64,000 nt of DNA from Tatumella ptyseos ATCC 33301 (GTDB lineage Bacteria; Pseudomonadota; Gammaproteobacteria; Enterobacterales; Enterobacteriaceae). Positions within the stretch are counted from its first letter, which is position 1. The number at the start of each line of letters is the position of its first letter. The notes under the pieces were generated by a model. That model was not told where the DNA came from and ran no database searches. It saw nothing but the letters and a program-made list of their open reading frames with translations. A program made the translations under genes and the position numbers. Positions 38,752-48,271 of this stretch are shown here, one piece after another. The stretch spans positions 1 to 64,000 of the forward strand of contig NZ_JMPR01000047.1 of assembly GCF_000735525.1 (NCBI RefSeq), given 5' to 3'.

Positions 38752-38774
38752 GGGCCTCACCGTATCGGAGGCCC
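38752..38774 (+). terminator. hairpin at the end of the plus T6SS arm
   Basis: GGGCCTC and GAGGCCC form a 7-bp stem with a 9-nt loop, 6 nt after the stop of the DcrB-like gene. Only GTTATGCTTT follows, so the U-tract is weak, but the position fits an operon end. Confidence 0.55.
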
Positions 38775-38796
38775 GTTATGCTTTATGTCAGCCCGG

Positions 38797-38978
38797 TTAG
38801 TATTTCACTGCCGACAGGCTCCGCGCCAGTTTTTTCGCGGTTAACGCCTCCCGGGCTGCCCGTTCCCCGGTCCCGGGTTGTTGCGGAATTCATCCCGGGC
38901 TTCTTCACCCGATGAGATAATTTCGGAAAGATGTGTTTCCCTCTACGGATACGGGATGACCTGATCAAGCTTCGCCAT
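38797..38978 (-). pseudogene. degraded small ORF of unknown function
   Basis: On the minus strand an ATG at 38978 opens MAKLDQVIPYP, then an in-frame TAG, then RETHLSEIISSGEEARDEF. After a frameshift in a C/G-rich stretch (near 38850-38870) the frame continues REALTAKKLARSLSAVKY to a stop at 38797. Read together, this gives a soluble 60-residue protein or the end of a longer one. The coding look of both segments suggests a decayed gene between the EagR-like gene and the immunity lipoprotein, exactly where an effector would be expected. The family is not recognised; the call is weak. Confidence 0.35.
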
Positions 38979-39038
38979 AGGTCGGGTGACAGACGCGCTC
39001 CCCTGACCGCCGGAAATCAGGCATAATTTCCCGGCGGG

Positions 39039-39449
39039 TTAGTTAATATCTTTTACTTTGAATTTTCCGTTATCTTTCCACACGGAAAAAGTCACACTAT
39101 AACTATTGCCATTTTCGATAGTGTGATTTTCTTTTATCCGTATTGCATTAACAGAGAATATATATGATTTACCGGGGGCAAAAGTAAAGCCGGCATCTGA
39201 AATGCATTTATCTGAAAATAACACTGGTGCATTATCAATAGTGAATGTTCTGGCAATCATATTTTCACTACTCCCGATTTCATTAATACTTAATGAGGTG
39301 ATCCTTTCGCCCTGAGCCCCCGGTGCAGTAATACAAACCCTGCCACCGGCTACACTGACCTTAGCCCGATGATTTTCCGGGCGAGGATCATTTATGTGGC
39401 AGGATGTTAAAAAAACAATAGAAATAAACAGGATTATGAATTTCATCAT
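39039..39449 (-). CDS. putative T6SS immunity periplasmic lipoprotein
   Basis: The 136-residue protein has a lipoprotein signal with lipobox LTSC (MMKFIILFISIVFLTSC). A beta-rich domain follows, with VSVAGGRVCITAPGAQGERITSLSINEIG and LFSDKCISDAGFTFAPGKSYIFSVNA. This pattern (a VC[IV]..P..GE segment, then a second Cys before F.F.PGK.Y) matches what I know of enterobacterial small lipoproteins annotated as putative T6SS immunity proteins. It stands alone and convergent to the T6SS plus arm, with no intact cognate effector beside it. Its A+T content is above that of the neighbouring Tss genes. Immunity function is inferred from family resemblance and location. Confidence 0.7.
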   Translation of the reverse strand: MMKFIILFISIVFLTSCHINDPRPENHRAKVSVAGGRVCITAPGAQGERITSLSINEIGSSENMIARTFTIDNAPVLFSDKCISDAGFTFAPGKSYIFSVNAIRIKENHTIENGNSYSVTFSVWKDNGKFKVKDIN

Positions 39450-39880
39450 ATCGCACTTTTATCACATTGATGCCAGGAATAGGTTGTTATATAGCGAAAG
39501 AGTATTATTACCTTAAAAATCATTAAAACCTGCCTGACGACCAGTTTCATATTTCAGACGAATGCTCCTATAATATTTAAAGCAATAATATCCAGAAATA
39601 ATCTGATTCCCGGACATGGTAAGCGGGAAGATCCTCTGTATCAATACGGTACGACACAGATCGTACTACGTGCAATAAGATATAGTACGTATGTGAGCCT
39701 TTTCACGTAAATGTCAAAAGGTTAAGTCGTTTGCGAAAGAAACCGATGGTTGCCGGAGGTACTGCGGCGAAAGAAGTCCGCAGAAAGTGCCCCTTTGAAC
39801 CCGGGCTGGTTTTCCGTCAGGCGTCTCGTGTCGCGGCAGAAAAACCTTACTCCGGGTTAAACCGCCGCAGGGAGCTGATG
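39450..39880. other. region without convincing gene
   Basis: These 431 bp lie between the immunity-like lipoprotein and the first mutS-upstream repeat. Small ORFs on both strands (near 39714-39979) show no start signal or protein character. Short inverted repeats (GTACGA/TCGTAC at about 39639-39664; CCTTTT/AAAAGG at about 39698-39721) are seen, of unknown meaning. The lipoprotein promoter must lie here. Confidence 0.5.
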
Positions 39881-40244
39881 CACCGATTTTCTCCGGAATC
39901 CGCTGCATCGCCATCATCAGATTTCATTCTTTCAGGCGGCCCCGAAAAAAGTCGCTTTCCCGCTTGTTTTCCTGCCTGACAGACTCCGTTATCATACTCA
40001 CCACGTACTCGTGAAAGAAAATGTGGGTTGTGGCGCCTGAAGCTACATTTTTTCCCTCTGCCGTCTGGCAAGCTACTCGTCAGCCTGCCGTTAACGCCAG
40101 GATTTCATGAGATCCCATGAGACAACGTGAGTAAAAATGATAATCATAAAATCACTTAACCCTCTAATTTTTATGATAATGGACATCTCAACACTATGAG
40201 TACAATCGAAAATTTAGACTCTCATACCCCAATGATGCAGCAGT
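39881..40244 (+). repeat. 364-bp direct repeat, copy A: mutS upstream region plus first 16 codons
   Basis: This segment repeats 41585-41948 without an indel, at a constant offset of 1704 bp. By eye about 16 of 364 positions differ, so identity is about 95-96 percent. It contains the whole upstream region of mutS and codons 1-16. Copy A then runs into foreign sequence, whereas copy B continues into intact mutS. It is too long and too diverged for an insertion-sequence target duplication. Confidence 0.95.
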
Positions 40245-40297
40245 CCTCTTTTGCAAAGATTAACCCTTTTAAATTTAGGAACAAAGTGATTAATTAG
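40196..40297 (+). pseudogene. truncated 5' copy of mutS fused to foreign sequence
   Basis: The ATG at 40196 opens the same [16 protein letters not shown] as mutS. After codon 16 it diverges into SSFAKINPFKFRNKVIN and a TAG, 33 residues in all. Promoter and ribosome-binding region are those of mutS, so it is probably still transcribed and translated. That would drive transcription into the downstream effector genes. It has no MutS function. Confidence 0.85.
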
Positions 40298-40467
40298 CAG
40301 GCTCTGGTTTACTGATGGGATACATTTTGAGGAATGTGGGTGCGGTTTGATAGAAGCAGATAACTAACTCTCTAAGGAACAAAAAACCACATATTGTGTT
40401 ATTTACTCACCCCCACTCAATAGATACACTATTTATAAGGATTTACAATAGCATAAGGAAAAAGAGC

Positions 40468-40989
40468 ATGGCCTTACACGGAAAATTGATATTGAATGGG
40501 GCAGATTATGCACCTTTCAATCTGTATGGTGTGGGTGTTTTCATGGCTTTCTCTGGTAAAGGGGTATACCGGAATAAAGGAGCATGTGGAGCTATTCCGA
40601 GCGACGGCCCACTACCACCAGGGAAGTACTGGATAGTAGAGCGAGGAGCTGGTGGGCTAGGCTCCTGGGCTAAAGCTAAGGCACAAGATCTATACAACAA
40701 ATTTTACTATGGTGCTGAATTTGGACGGGATGAGTGGTTTGCTCTATACAAGGATGATTTGAGTATTGATGACGGGACTTGGATTAATGGTGTTCATCGT
40801 TGATTGTTTAGACTTCATCCAGGTCGCGTTTCTGAGGGTTGTATAACAATTGCACATAATTCAGACTATGCCCTCATCAGAAATGCACTTCTAAGAACGG
40901 CTCCAATACAAGTTCCATGTATGCGGTCACTTATGGCTCGTGGCTGGGTGGAGGTAATAGCTGGTGACTATAACAACACTTGCCCGTAG
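40468..40989 (+). pseudogene. Tlde1-like L,D-transpeptidase T6SS effector (DUF2778) with an in-frame TGA
   Basis: The start MALHGKLILNGADYAPFNLYG has AAGGAA upstream. The sequence resembles DUF2778 proteins: FMAFSGKGVYRNKG, then GPLPPGKYWIVERG, then FGRDEWFALYKDD and WINGVHR. A TGA at 40801-40803 follows. The same frame continues LFRLHPGRVSEGCITI, which holds the catalytic His and the SxGC cysteine, to a stop at 40987: 173 codons in total. DUF2778 (Tlde1) effectors attack peptidoglycan tetrapeptide or exchange D-amino acids in the periplasm. As read, the catalytic half is cut off, so the toxin is probably inactive; a GGA-to-TGA change would explain it. Base composition is AT-richer than in the neighbours. 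Confidence 0.85.
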
Positions 40990-41236
40990 AATTACAAAAG
41001 TTATATTTTATATCCTTTTGTCTCTGGTTATAGCACGCACCCTAGGTACTCCTGAAAATTGGATTAGTGACAAGTTCTATTCATGGCTTGGTCATCTTAT
41101 TTATGGCTCAGGAGAAATAGGTGCTGACAATTACTATGATCTTTATTTCTATGTGTCCGTAATAACCGTTTTTTCTATAACAACTTTAGTCTATTTAGTT
41201 ACAATGAAGTTAATTAATAAAATAAGGAAAAAATAA
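40964..41236 (+). CDS. two-TM probable immunity protein of the Tlde1-like effector
   Basis: This 90-residue membrane protein starts at GTG and overlaps the effector end by 26 nt. TM1 is about residues 10-27 (VIFYILLSLVIARTLG) and TM2 about 62-82 (VSVITVFSITTLVYLV), with a basic C terminus INKIRKK. Overlap with an effector gene and a small membrane-protein build are typical of Tldi1-like immunity proteins that protect against a periplasmic toxin. The reading frame is intact even though the toxin gene is broken. Immunity function is inferred from position. Confidence 0.75.
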   Translation: MTITTLARRITKVIFYILLSLVIARTLGTPENWISDKFYSWLGHLIYGSGEIGADNYYDLYFYVSVITVFSITTLVYLVTMKLINKIRKK

Positions 41237-41237
41237 C

Positions 41238-41522
41238 ATGCCAATCCCTCCGTATATGTGGCTTAAAGATGATGGTGGTGCAGATATTAAAGGTTCTGTC
41301 GATATTCAGGATCGTGACGGTAGTATAGAAATTATTGGGTTAAGCCACGGTATCAATCTTCCAGTAGATAATGCCAATGGTAAAATCACTGGCACTCGTC
41401 AACATTCCTCTATGATGATTGAAAAGGAAGTTGCTAATTCAGCGAGCCTCATCAACCGCGCAACCCTGTTACGTCCGCCGCGTTCACCCAGGTTTTTCAT
41501 ATCGAGCCAGATTTTCCAGTAA
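41238..41522 (+). pseudogene. truncated second hcp gene
   Basis: The frame begins MPIPPYMWLKDDGGADIKGSVD and continues through the Hcp signature GLSHGINLPVDNANGKITGTRQHSSMMIEKE, about 64 residues. It then runs into unrelated VANSASLINRATLLRPP and stops at 41522, so about 60 percent of Hcp is missing. AAGGA lies upstream of the ATG, 1 nt after the immunity gene. It belongs to a different Hcp lineage from the 161-residue Hcp at 19506 (different N terminus), consistent with import from another T6SS. Confidence 0.9.
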
Positions 41523-41584
41523 CAGGACTAGTGTAACGATAGAAAAAGGACTTAACGCCGGTTTTTCCACACGATACACGAAGG

Positions 41585-41948
41585 CACCGATTTTCTCCGT
41601 AATCCGCTGCAGCGCCATCGCCAAATTTCATTCTTTCGGACGCCGCCGAAAAAAGTCGCTTTCCCGCGTGTTTTCCTGCCTGTCAGACTCCGTTATCATA
41701 CTCACCACGTACTCGTGAAAGGAAATGTGGGTTGTGGCTCCTGAAGCTGCATTTTTTCCCTCTGCCGTCTGGCAAGCTACTCGTCAGCCTGCCGTTAACG
41801 CCAGGATTTCATGAGATCCCATGAGACAACGTGAGTAAAAATGATAATCATAAAATCACTTAACTCTCTAATTTTTATGATAATGGACATCTCAACACTA
41901 TGAGTACAATCGAAAATTTAGACTCTCATACCCCGATGATGCAGCAGT
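41585..41948 (+). repeat. 364-bp direct repeat, copy B: upstream region and 5' end of intact mutS
   Basis: This is the second copy of the repeat at 39881-40244. Here it leads into the complete mutS gene and so provides its working promoter region. The left boundary of the match (CACCGATTTTCTCCG) is abrupt, preceded by unrelated sequence of the truncated hcp island. Confidence 0.95.
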
Positions 41949-44461
41949 ACCTGCGTCTGAAAGCGGAGCATCCGGACATTCTGCTGTTCTACCGGATGGG
42001 CGATTTTTACGAGCTGTTCTTTGATGATGCACGGAAAGCCTCGCAATTACTGGATATCTCTCTGACCAAACGCGGGGCCTCCGCCGGGCAACCTATCCCG
42101 ATGGCGGGCGTGCCTTATCATGCGGTGGAAGGTTATCTGGCAAAACTGGTTCAGATGGGGGAGTCCGTCGCTCTCTGTGAACAGGTGGGCGACCCTGCAC
42201 TGAGTAAGGGCCCGGTCGAACGTAAAGTGGTCCGTATTGTCACTCCCGGGACGATCAGTGATGAAGCCCTGCTGAATGAGCGTCAGGATAATCTGCTGGC
42301 TGCCGTGTATGAAAGCCCGAAAGGTACGGGGTTCGGGTATGCGACGCTGGATATCAGCTCCGGACGCTTTCTGCTGAGCGAGCCGGAAAACGCGGAAGCG
42401 CTGGCGGCTGAGCTGCAGCGGACCCATCCGTCCGAGCTGCTCTATCCGGAAGACTTTGCTGCGATGGCATTAATTGATGGCCGCCGCGGTTTGCGCCGCC
42501 GCCCGATCTGGGAATTTGAACTCAGTACCGCACGCCAGCAGCTGAATATGCAATTCGGGACCCGCGATCTGCGCGGGTTCGGTGTTGAACAGGCGCTGCT
42601 GGCCCTGCCTGCCGCAGGCTGTTTGTTACAGTATGCCCGTGACACTCAGCGCACCGCCCTGCCGCACATCCGCTCGCTGAGTATGATACGCCAGCAGGAC
42701 ACCATTATTATGGATGCCGCGACACGGCGTAATCTTGAAATTACCCTGAATATGGCAGGGGGCACCGATAATACCCTGGCGGCAGTGATCGATAAAACGG
42801 TCACCCCGATGGGAAGCAGGATGCTGAAACGCTGGCTGCATATGCCCCTGCGTGATGCCGGGGTGATCCGGGAGCGCCAGAGCTGCATTGCCGAGCTTCA
42901 GGACCTGAATGAGCAGTTGCAACCGCTGTTACACCAGGTGGGCGACCTGGAGCGTATTCTGGCTCGTCTGGCACTGCGGACCGCCAGACCGCGTGACCTC
43001 GCCAGAATGCGCCACGCATTCCGTCAATTACCGGAATTGCAGGAAGTTTTAGCCGAAGCTTCCAGCCCGCGTCTGAAAACACTGGCTCAACAAAGCGGTT
43101 TGTTTACCGATCTGCGGGAATTACTTGAGCGTGCCATTATCGAAACCCCGCCGGTGCTGGTGAGAGACGGCGGCGTTATCGCACCGGGATACAATGAAGA
43201 ACTGGACGAATGGCGGGCGCTGGCTGACGGTGCGACCGATTATCTGGATAAACTCGAAATCCGGGAGAGAGAGTCACTGGGGCTGGATACCCTGAAAGTC
43301 GGGTTTAACGCGGTGCATGGCTACTATATTCAGGTCAGCCGGGGTCAGAGCCATCTGGTACCGATGCATTACGTGCGCCGCCAGACGCTGAAAAATGCCG
43401 AGCGTTACATTATTCCTGAGCTGAAAGAGTATGAAGATAAGGTCCTGACCTCGAAAGGCAAAGCCTTGTCGCTGGAAAAAGCGCTGTATGACGCACTCTT
43501 TGATCAGTTATTGCCTTTCCTTGAACCGTTGCAGCAAAGTGCCAGTGCATTATCAGAACTTGATGTATTAACAAACCTGTCAGAACGCGCAATGACACTT
43601 AATTATTGCTGTCCGGTTTTACAGGACGCTGCCGGGATCAATATCCGGGAAGGACGTCATCCGGTCGTTGAACAGGTGCTGAAAGACCCCTTTATCGCTA
43701 ACCCGTTAGCGCTCTCGCCACAGCGGCGGATGCTGATTGTCACCGGGCCAAATATGGGGGGTAAAAGTACCTATATGCGCCAGACGGCGCTGATTGCTCT
43801 GTTAGCCTGGACCGGCAGTTACGTGCCGGCAGAAGCAGTGACTCTGGGCCCGATAGATCGTATTTTTACCCGGGTCGGTGCCGCCGATGACCTGGCTTCC
43901 GGACGTTCCACCTTTATGGTAGAGATGACCGAAACGGCCAACATCCTGCACAATGCCACCGCAAACAGCCTGGTACTGATGGACGAGATTGGCCGCGGTA
44001 CCTCAACCTATGACGGATTATCACTGGCATGGGCCTGTGCCGAGAACCTGGCGAACCGCATTAAGGCCCTGACCTTGTTTGCAACCCATTACTTTGAACT
44101 TACCGCCTTACCGGAAACACTGGAAGGGGTGGTCAATGTTCACCTGAATGCGATGGAGCATGGCGAGACTATTGCCTTTATGCACAGTGTTCAGGAAGGC
44201 CCGGCCAGTAAAAGTTACGGGCTGGCCGTCGCGGCACTGGCAGGTGTCCCGAAAGAAGTCATTAAACGTGCGCGCCAGAAGCTGCGTGAACTGGAGATGA
44301 TTTCAGCAAAAGATACGCCGTCCCGTAGCGGGGGGCCACAGTTGCCACTGCTGGAAGCTGAGGTTTCGCCGGCGGTTGAAGCTCTGGAAGCGTTGGATCC
44401 TGACACTATGTCACCGCGTCAGGCACTGGAATGGTTGTACCGGTTAAAAGACCTGGTCTGA
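41900..44461 (+). CDS. mutS: DNA mismatch repair protein MutS
   Basis: MutS recognises mismatches and small loops and recruits MutL. The 853-residue length equals that of E. coli. The mismatch-wedge motif with Phe36 and Glu38 in GDFYELF is present. Connector, core and clamp domains follow, then the ATPase with Walker [10 protein letters not shown] and [15 protein letters not shown], then the helix-turn-helix and the C-terminal tetramer/MutL tail ([21 protein letters not shown]). The gene is intact, but its first 16 codons and promoter also exist as an upstream duplicate. Recombination between the copies would delete the intervening island without harming mutS. Confidence 0.98.
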   Translation: MSTIENLDSHTPMMQQYLRLKAEHPDILLFYRMGDFYELFFDDARKASQLLDISLTKRGASAGQPIPMAGVPYHAVEGYLAKLVQMGESVALCEQVGDPALSKGPVERKVVRIVTPGTISDEALLNERQDNLLAAVYESPKGTGFGYATLDISSGRFLLSEPENAEALAAELQRTHPSELLYPEDFAAMALIDGRRGLRRRPIWEFELSTARQQLNMQFGTRDLRGFGVEQALLALPAAGCLLQYARDTQRTALPHIRSLSMIRQQDTIIMDAATRRNLEITLNMAGGTDNTLAAVIDKTVTPMGSRMLKRWLHMPLRDAGVIRERQSCIAELQDLNEQLQPLLHQVGDLERILARLALRTARPRDLARMRHAFRQLPELQEVLAEASSPRLKTLAQQSGLFTDLRELLERAIIETPPVLVRDGGVIAPGYNEELDEWRALADGATDYLDKLEIRERESLGLDTLKVGFNAVHGYYIQVSRGQSHLVPMHYVRRQTLKNAERYIIPELKEYEDKVLTSKGKALSLEKALYDALFDQLLPFLEPLQQSASALSELDVLTNLSERAMTLNYCCPVLQDAAGINIREGRHPVVEQVLKDPFIANPLALSPQRRMLIVTGPNMGGKSTYMRQTALIALLAWTGSYVPAEAVTLGPIDRIFTRVGAADDLASGRSTFMVEMTETANILHNATANSLVLMDEIGRGTSTYDGLSLAWACAENLANRIKALTLFATHYFELTALPETLEGVVNVHLNAMEHGETIAFMHSVQEGPASKSYGLAVAALAGVPKEVIKRARQKLRELEMISAKDTPSRSGGPQLPLLEAEVSPAVEALEALDPDTMSPRQALEWLYRLKDLV

Positions 44462-44484
44462 CCCCTGCAAAAAGCATAAAAGAA

Positions 44485-44508
44485 AGCAGCCTGTCGTGAC
44501 AGGCTGCT
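44485..44508 (-). terminator. terminator of rpoS (shared with mutS 3' end)
   Basis: AGCAGCCTGTC and GACAGGCTGCT form an 11-bp stem with a very short loop between the convergent mutS and rpoS genes. On the minus strand TTTCTTTT follows, as expected for a rpoS terminator. On the plus strand only CTC follows, so it is weaker for mutS. Confidence 0.8.
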
Positions 44509-44552
44509 CTCAGTTCATCCCTGAAAATGGTCCGTTACGCGAAAACGTCCTG

Positions 44553-45545
44553 TTACTCGCGAAACAACGCTTCAATGCTAAGACCCTGTCCCTGTAAGAT
44601 TTCCCGTAACCGACGTAAACCTTCCACCTGAATCTGGCGGACACGTTCACGGGTCAGAGAAATTTCCTGCCCGACATCTTCCAGAGTCGCGGCTTCATAG
44701 CCCAGCAGCCCAAAGCGGCGGGCCAGAACTTCACGCTGTTTTGGATTCAGCTCGTACAGCCATTTAACAATGCTCTGTTTCATATCATTGTTCTGGGTAC
44801 GATCTTCAGGACCGCTGTCATTATCGTCAGACAAAATATCCAGCAGCGCCTTATCCGACTCTCCCCCTAACGGGGTATCAACAGACGTTATACGTTCGTT
44901 AAGTTTCAGCATCCTGCTGACATCTTCAACCGGTTTATCCAGTTCTCCGGCAATTTCTTCTGCACTTGGCTCATGGTCAAGGACATGAGCCAGTTCTCTG
45001 GCGGTCCGCAGATAGACATTAAGCTCTTTCACAATATGAATAGGCAGACGGATAGTCCGTGTCTGATTCATAATTGCACGCTCAATCGTCTGGCGGATCC
45101 ACCAGGTCGCATAAGTTGAGAAACGGAATCCACGTTCAGGATCAAATTTCTCAACCGCGCGGATCAGGCCGAGATTCCCTTCTTCAATCAGGTCAAGCAG
45201 TGCCAGACCACGATTGTTGTAACGCCGCGATATTTTCACTACCAGACGCAGGTTACTTTCGATCATACGGCGACGTGCTGCCACGTCACCGCGTAAAGCC
45301 CGACGGGCAAAGAAAACTTCTTCTTCGGCGGTCAGTAACGGAGAAAATCCAATTTCCCCAAGGTAGAGTTGAGTGGCATCCAGAACACGCTGAGACGTCG
45401 CCTGAGTCAGCTGATCATCTTCTGTTACGTCATCATCTTTAGAGTCATTTGCTACTAATGCATTCTCATCAAAGGCTTCGTTGCCATTGTCATCAAACGC
45501 ATCTTCCTGTAACTCACTATCTTTAAGTGTATTTCGGTTCATCAA
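44553..45545 (-). CDS. rpoS: RNA polymerase sigma factor RpoS (sigma-S/sigma-38)
   Basis: The 330-residue stationary-phase sigma factor is complete. Region 1.2 is [19 protein letters not shown]. Region 2 contains [55 protein letters not shown]. Region 3 follows, and region 4 carries the [31 protein letters not shown], ending SIEALFRE. The acidic N-terminal 50 residues vary as usual. In enterobacteria the main rpoS promoter lies inside nlpD, with a long 5' leader subject to small-RNA control; the nlpD gene directly upstream fits this. The mutS-rpoS interval is a known variable spot in E. coli, but here the variability lies on the other side of mutS. Confidence 0.98.
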   Translation of the reverse strand: MMNRNTLKDSELQEDAFDDNGNEAFDENALVANDSKDDDVTEDDQLTQATSQRVLDATQLYLGEIGFSPLLTAEEEVFFARRALRGDVAARRRMIESNLRLVVKISRRYNNRGLALLDLIEEGNLGLIRAVEKFDPERGFRFSTYATWWIRQTIERAIMNQTRTIRLPIHIVKELNVYLRTARELAHVLDHEPSAEEIAGELDKPVEDVSRMLKLNERITSVDTPLGGESDKALLDILSDDNDSGPEDRTQNNDMKQSIVKWLYELNPKQREVLARRFGLLGYEAATLEDVGQEISLTRERVRQIQVEGLRRLREILQGQGLSIEALFRE

Positions 45546-45590
45546 TGGCTCCTCCCCTTATCCCGGACAGAGCCATCTCAGCCCTGCCTG

Positions 45591-46730
45591 TTATCGTTGC
45601 GGCAAATAGCGCAACGGATTGACGGATTTCCCCTTGTAACGAATTTCAAAATGCAGTCTGACTGAGCTTGTTCCTGTGCTCCCCATCGTTGCAATTTTTT
45701 GTCCTGCGCTGACTTCCTGTTGTTCGCGGACCAGCATCGTGTCGTTATGCGCATACGCACTCAGGTAATCGTCATTGTGTTTAATGATGATCAGGTTTCC
45801 ATATCCCCTGAGCGCATTACCGGCATAAACCACACGACCCGCAGCAGTAGCAACCACTGGTTGTCCCCGGGAGCCGGCAATATCGATCCCTTTATTGCCG
45901 CCTTCGGAGGCTGAGAAGCTATCAATAATTTTTCCTTCTGTCGGCCAGCGCCAGGTAGTGATAGGCGCGGAGCTGACTGAAGTACTGCTTGCCGTCGGTG
46001 GATTGACCGGTGCCGTGATAGGTGCTGAAGCACTGCCCACAACCGGTGATCTCGACGGTAATAACTTACTGCCACTATTAGCGGTGCTGTTTGTTTCGTC
46101 ACCCGAATCATCAGAATACGTAATAACTGGTTGCTGTGCAACCGGCCTTACAGAAGGCGTAGCCGATGGATTTGTGGAAGGTTGAGAGGAATCAGCGATT
46201 GAAATTGCATTGCCACCTGTGATTGGCTGCCCGGAACTGTTACCTACCTGCAGCACCTGTCCTACATGGAGAGAGTAAGGGGCGGCAACATTATTACGCT
46301 GCGCCAAATCACGGAAATCGTTACCGGTGATCCAGGCAATATAGAACAAGGTATCACCGCGTCTTACGGTATAGGTCGGTCCGTTGTAACTGCCTTTCGG
46401 AATGTTCCCATACGTACGATCATAAACAATATGTCCGTTTTCTGTACGTACCGGTGCCTGAACCGGTTCAGCCGTACGCTGTACCGGACGGTAGGTCATG
46501 CTGCTACCCGGGCCGGAGGGAACGGTACCGTTAATGACCGGCGCTGTCGGAACACGTCCGTAAGAGGCCGGTGCATCACTGGTGTGACCGCCGGCACTGC
46601 CGTTGATGGCAGAGATAGGAGCTTGAGTATTATCATCAGAGCTACATCCCGCCAGTGCGACTGCCGCAAAGGTTAAAAACGCCAGTCGGCGTAATGGAAA
46701 TAATTGAAAAGTTGTGCTTCCCGTGCTCAT
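45591..46730 (-). CDS. nlpD: murein hydrolase activator NlpD
   Basis: NlpD is an outer-membrane lipoprotein that activates amidase AmiC at the division septum. The start [10 protein letters not shown] is preferred (GGGGGAA upstream); an in-frame codon 12 residues earlier is unsupported. The lipobox is LAGC. A LysM domain ([27 protein letters not shown]) binds peptidoglycan. After a Ser/Thr/Pro-rich linker comes a LytM (M23) domain, [20 protein letters not shown] to [22 protein letters not shown]. Its first metal-binding residue is replaced (KGID), so it is catalytically dead, as in all NlpD. Its coding region probably contains the rpoS promoter. Confidence 0.96.
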   Translation of the reverse strand: MSTGSTTFQLFPLRRLAFLTFAAVALAGCSSDDNTQAPISAINGSAGGHTSDAPASYGRVPTAPVINGTVPSGPGSSMTYRPVQRTAEPVQAPVRTENGHIVYDRTYGNIPKGSYNGPTYTVRRGDTLFYIAWITGNDFRDLAQRNNVAAPYSLHVGQVLQVGNSSGQPITGGNAISIADSSQPSTNPSATPSVRPVAQQPVITYSDDSGDETNSTANSGSKLLPSRSPVVGSASAPITAPVNPPTASSTSVSSAPITTWRWPTEGKIIDSFSASEGGNKGIDIAGSRGQPVVATAAGRVVYAGNALRGYGNLIIIKHNDDYLSAYAHNDTMLVREQQEVSAGQKIATMGSTGTSSVRLHFEIRYKGKSVNPLRYLPQR

Positions 46731-46889
46731 CGTTCCCCCGGATAACAAAAGGAAGAGATATGACACCCTGCCGGCTGCAAGCCGTTAAGATCTGTGCGTC
46801 CCGGCAAGGGTCACTATAAAGGCGGGTGACACTGACTGTCCTGTCAGCGACACGCTGCGCGACCTGTTTTCGTTTAATTCACCAGCCTG

Positions 46890-47516
46890 TCAGGCTAAGT
46901 CCCCCTGGATAAGAGGGACAAAACGCACAGGCTCGATCACATCATCAATATAATCATCACCTGAACGTTGTATACGTCGTAATACCTGATGTTCATCGCC
47001 TACCGGCAATACCATCACTCCCTGTTCACTCAGCTGACCGCATAAAGCCGCCGGGATTTCCGGGGGTGCCGCGGTGACTATAATAGCATCAAATGGCCCC
47101 CGGGAAGGCCAGCCCAGCCAGCCATCGCCATGGCGGGTAGAGATATTATGCAAATCCAGCAGCTTCAGTCGCCGTTTCGCCTGCCACTGTAGCCCCTTAA
47201 TCCGTTCTACAGAATAAACATGATCAACAAGGTGAGCCAGGATGGCTGTCTGATAACCGGAGCCGGTACCGATTTCCAGCACCCTGGAATGCGGTGTCAC
47301 CCCGAGCAGCTCAGTCATCCGGGCCACCATGTAAGGCTGGGAGATAGTCTGTCCGTAGCCAATCGGTAACGCATTATTATCCCATGCCTTGTGTTCAAAC
47401 GCTTCATCAATGAAATGCTCACGAGGGACATCGGCGATGGCACGTAAAATATGCTCATCACCGATCCCCTGTCGGCGCAGTTGCGCCAGTAACATTTCAA
47501 TGCGTTTGTTCAGCAT
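46890..47516 (-). CDS. pcm: protein-L-isoaspartate O-methyltransferase
   Basis: Pcm methylates L-isoaspartyl residues with SAM to repair aged proteins. The 208-residue length equals that of E. coli. Motifs include [21 protein letters not shown], the SAM-binding [16 protein letters not shown] (motif I) and [14 protein letters not shown] (motif II). It overlaps surE by 7 nt, in the conserved surE-pcm-nlpD-rpoS order. Confidence 0.97.
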   Translation of the reverse strand: MLNKRIEMLLAQLRRQGIGDEHILRAIADVPREHFIDEAFEHKAWDNNALPIGYGQTISQPYMVARMTELLGVTPHSRVLEIGTGSGYQTAILAHLVDHVYSVERIKGLQWQAKRRLKLLDLHNISTRHGDGWLGWPSRGPFDAIIVTAAPPEIPAALCGQLSEQGVMVLPVGDEHQVLRRIQRSGDDYIDDVIEPVRFVPLIQGDLA

Positions 47517-48271
47517 GGCAGCGCGACCTCTGCATGCTCCAGCCAGTCTGCCAGTGTTTCCTGAGCAGGATGAGCGGTCAGATCGGCGTCCAGAGCGGTA
47601 ATTGAGATATACCCCTGTTCAACCGCCGCAAAGTCGGTACCGGGACCGGCATCCAGCGTGCCTCCCAGCGGACCTATCCAGTAAATTGTCTCACCACGAG
47701 GATCCTGTTGGGTGATCACCTGGTCGGCAGGATGCCGGCGTCCGCAACGGGTCACCCGGTAGCCTTTAATTTCTGACAACGGCACATCCGGCACATTGAT
47801 ATTCAGTACCCGTCCGGTCCGTAATGGCACACGCTGCAACGCCTGCAGGATAGCGCAGGTGGCGGCGGCAGCCGTTTCATAATGACGTTGCCCGTGTAAG
47901 GAGATAGCCAGCGCCGGCAGCCCCAGATGGCGACCTTCCATCGCCGCGGCAACCGTTCCGGAGTAAATCACGTCGTCCCCCAGGTTCGGGCCGGCGTTGA
48001 TGCCGGAAACGACAATATCCGGCTTCGGGTGCATCAGGGTGTTAACGCCCAGAAAAACACAATCGGTCGGTGTGCCCATCAATACGGCAATATCACCGTT
48101 ACTGTGGGTAAACGTGCGCAGCGGTGATTCCAGCGTCAGGGCATTTGAGGCCCCGCTCCGGTTACGATCCGGAGCGACCACTTGTACATCAGCCATTGAA
48201 CGTAATGCACTGGCCAGTACCTGGATGCCCGGTGCGAAAACACCATCATCATTACTCAGCAATATCCTCAA
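47510..48271 (-). CDS. surE: 5'/3'-nucleotidase SurE
   Basis: SurE is a metal-dependent survival phosphatase acting on nucleoside monophosphates and exopolyphosphate. The start is taken as TTG (48271), giving [15 protein letters not shown] as in other SurE proteins. GGAGG lies 5-6 nt upstream, and the alternative start 12 codons earlier has no family support. Length is 253 residues. The metal-site [20 protein letters not shown] and [26 protein letters not shown] motifs are intact. It overlaps the truD end by 20 nt. Confidence 0.95.
   Translation of the reverse strand: MRILLSNDDGVFAPGIQVLASALRSMADVQVVAPDRNRSGASNALTLESPLRTFTHSNGDIAVLMGTPTDCVFLGVNTLMHPKPDIVVSGINAGPNLGDDVIYSGTVAAAMEGRHLGLPALAISLHGQRHYETAAAATCAILQALQRVPLRTGRVLNINVPDVPLSEIKGYRVTRCGRRHPADQVITQQDPRGETIYWIGPLGGTLDAGPGTDFAAVEQGYISITALDADLTAHPAQETLADWLEHAEVALPC

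Noticed and set aside
39714-39979. Small overlapping ORFs on both strands before repeat A
   Set aside because: They have no ribosome-binding site and their composition looks non-coding.
40801-40803. TGA in the Tlde1-like effector as a selenocysteine codon
   Set aside because: No SECIS-like hairpin directly downstream is apparent, and the expected residue at this position is glycine-like, not the catalytic cysteine.
39881-41948. Repeats as ends of a transposon or integron
   Set aside because: They are direct and gene-derived (mutS), with no transposase or integrase and no terminal inverted repeats between them.
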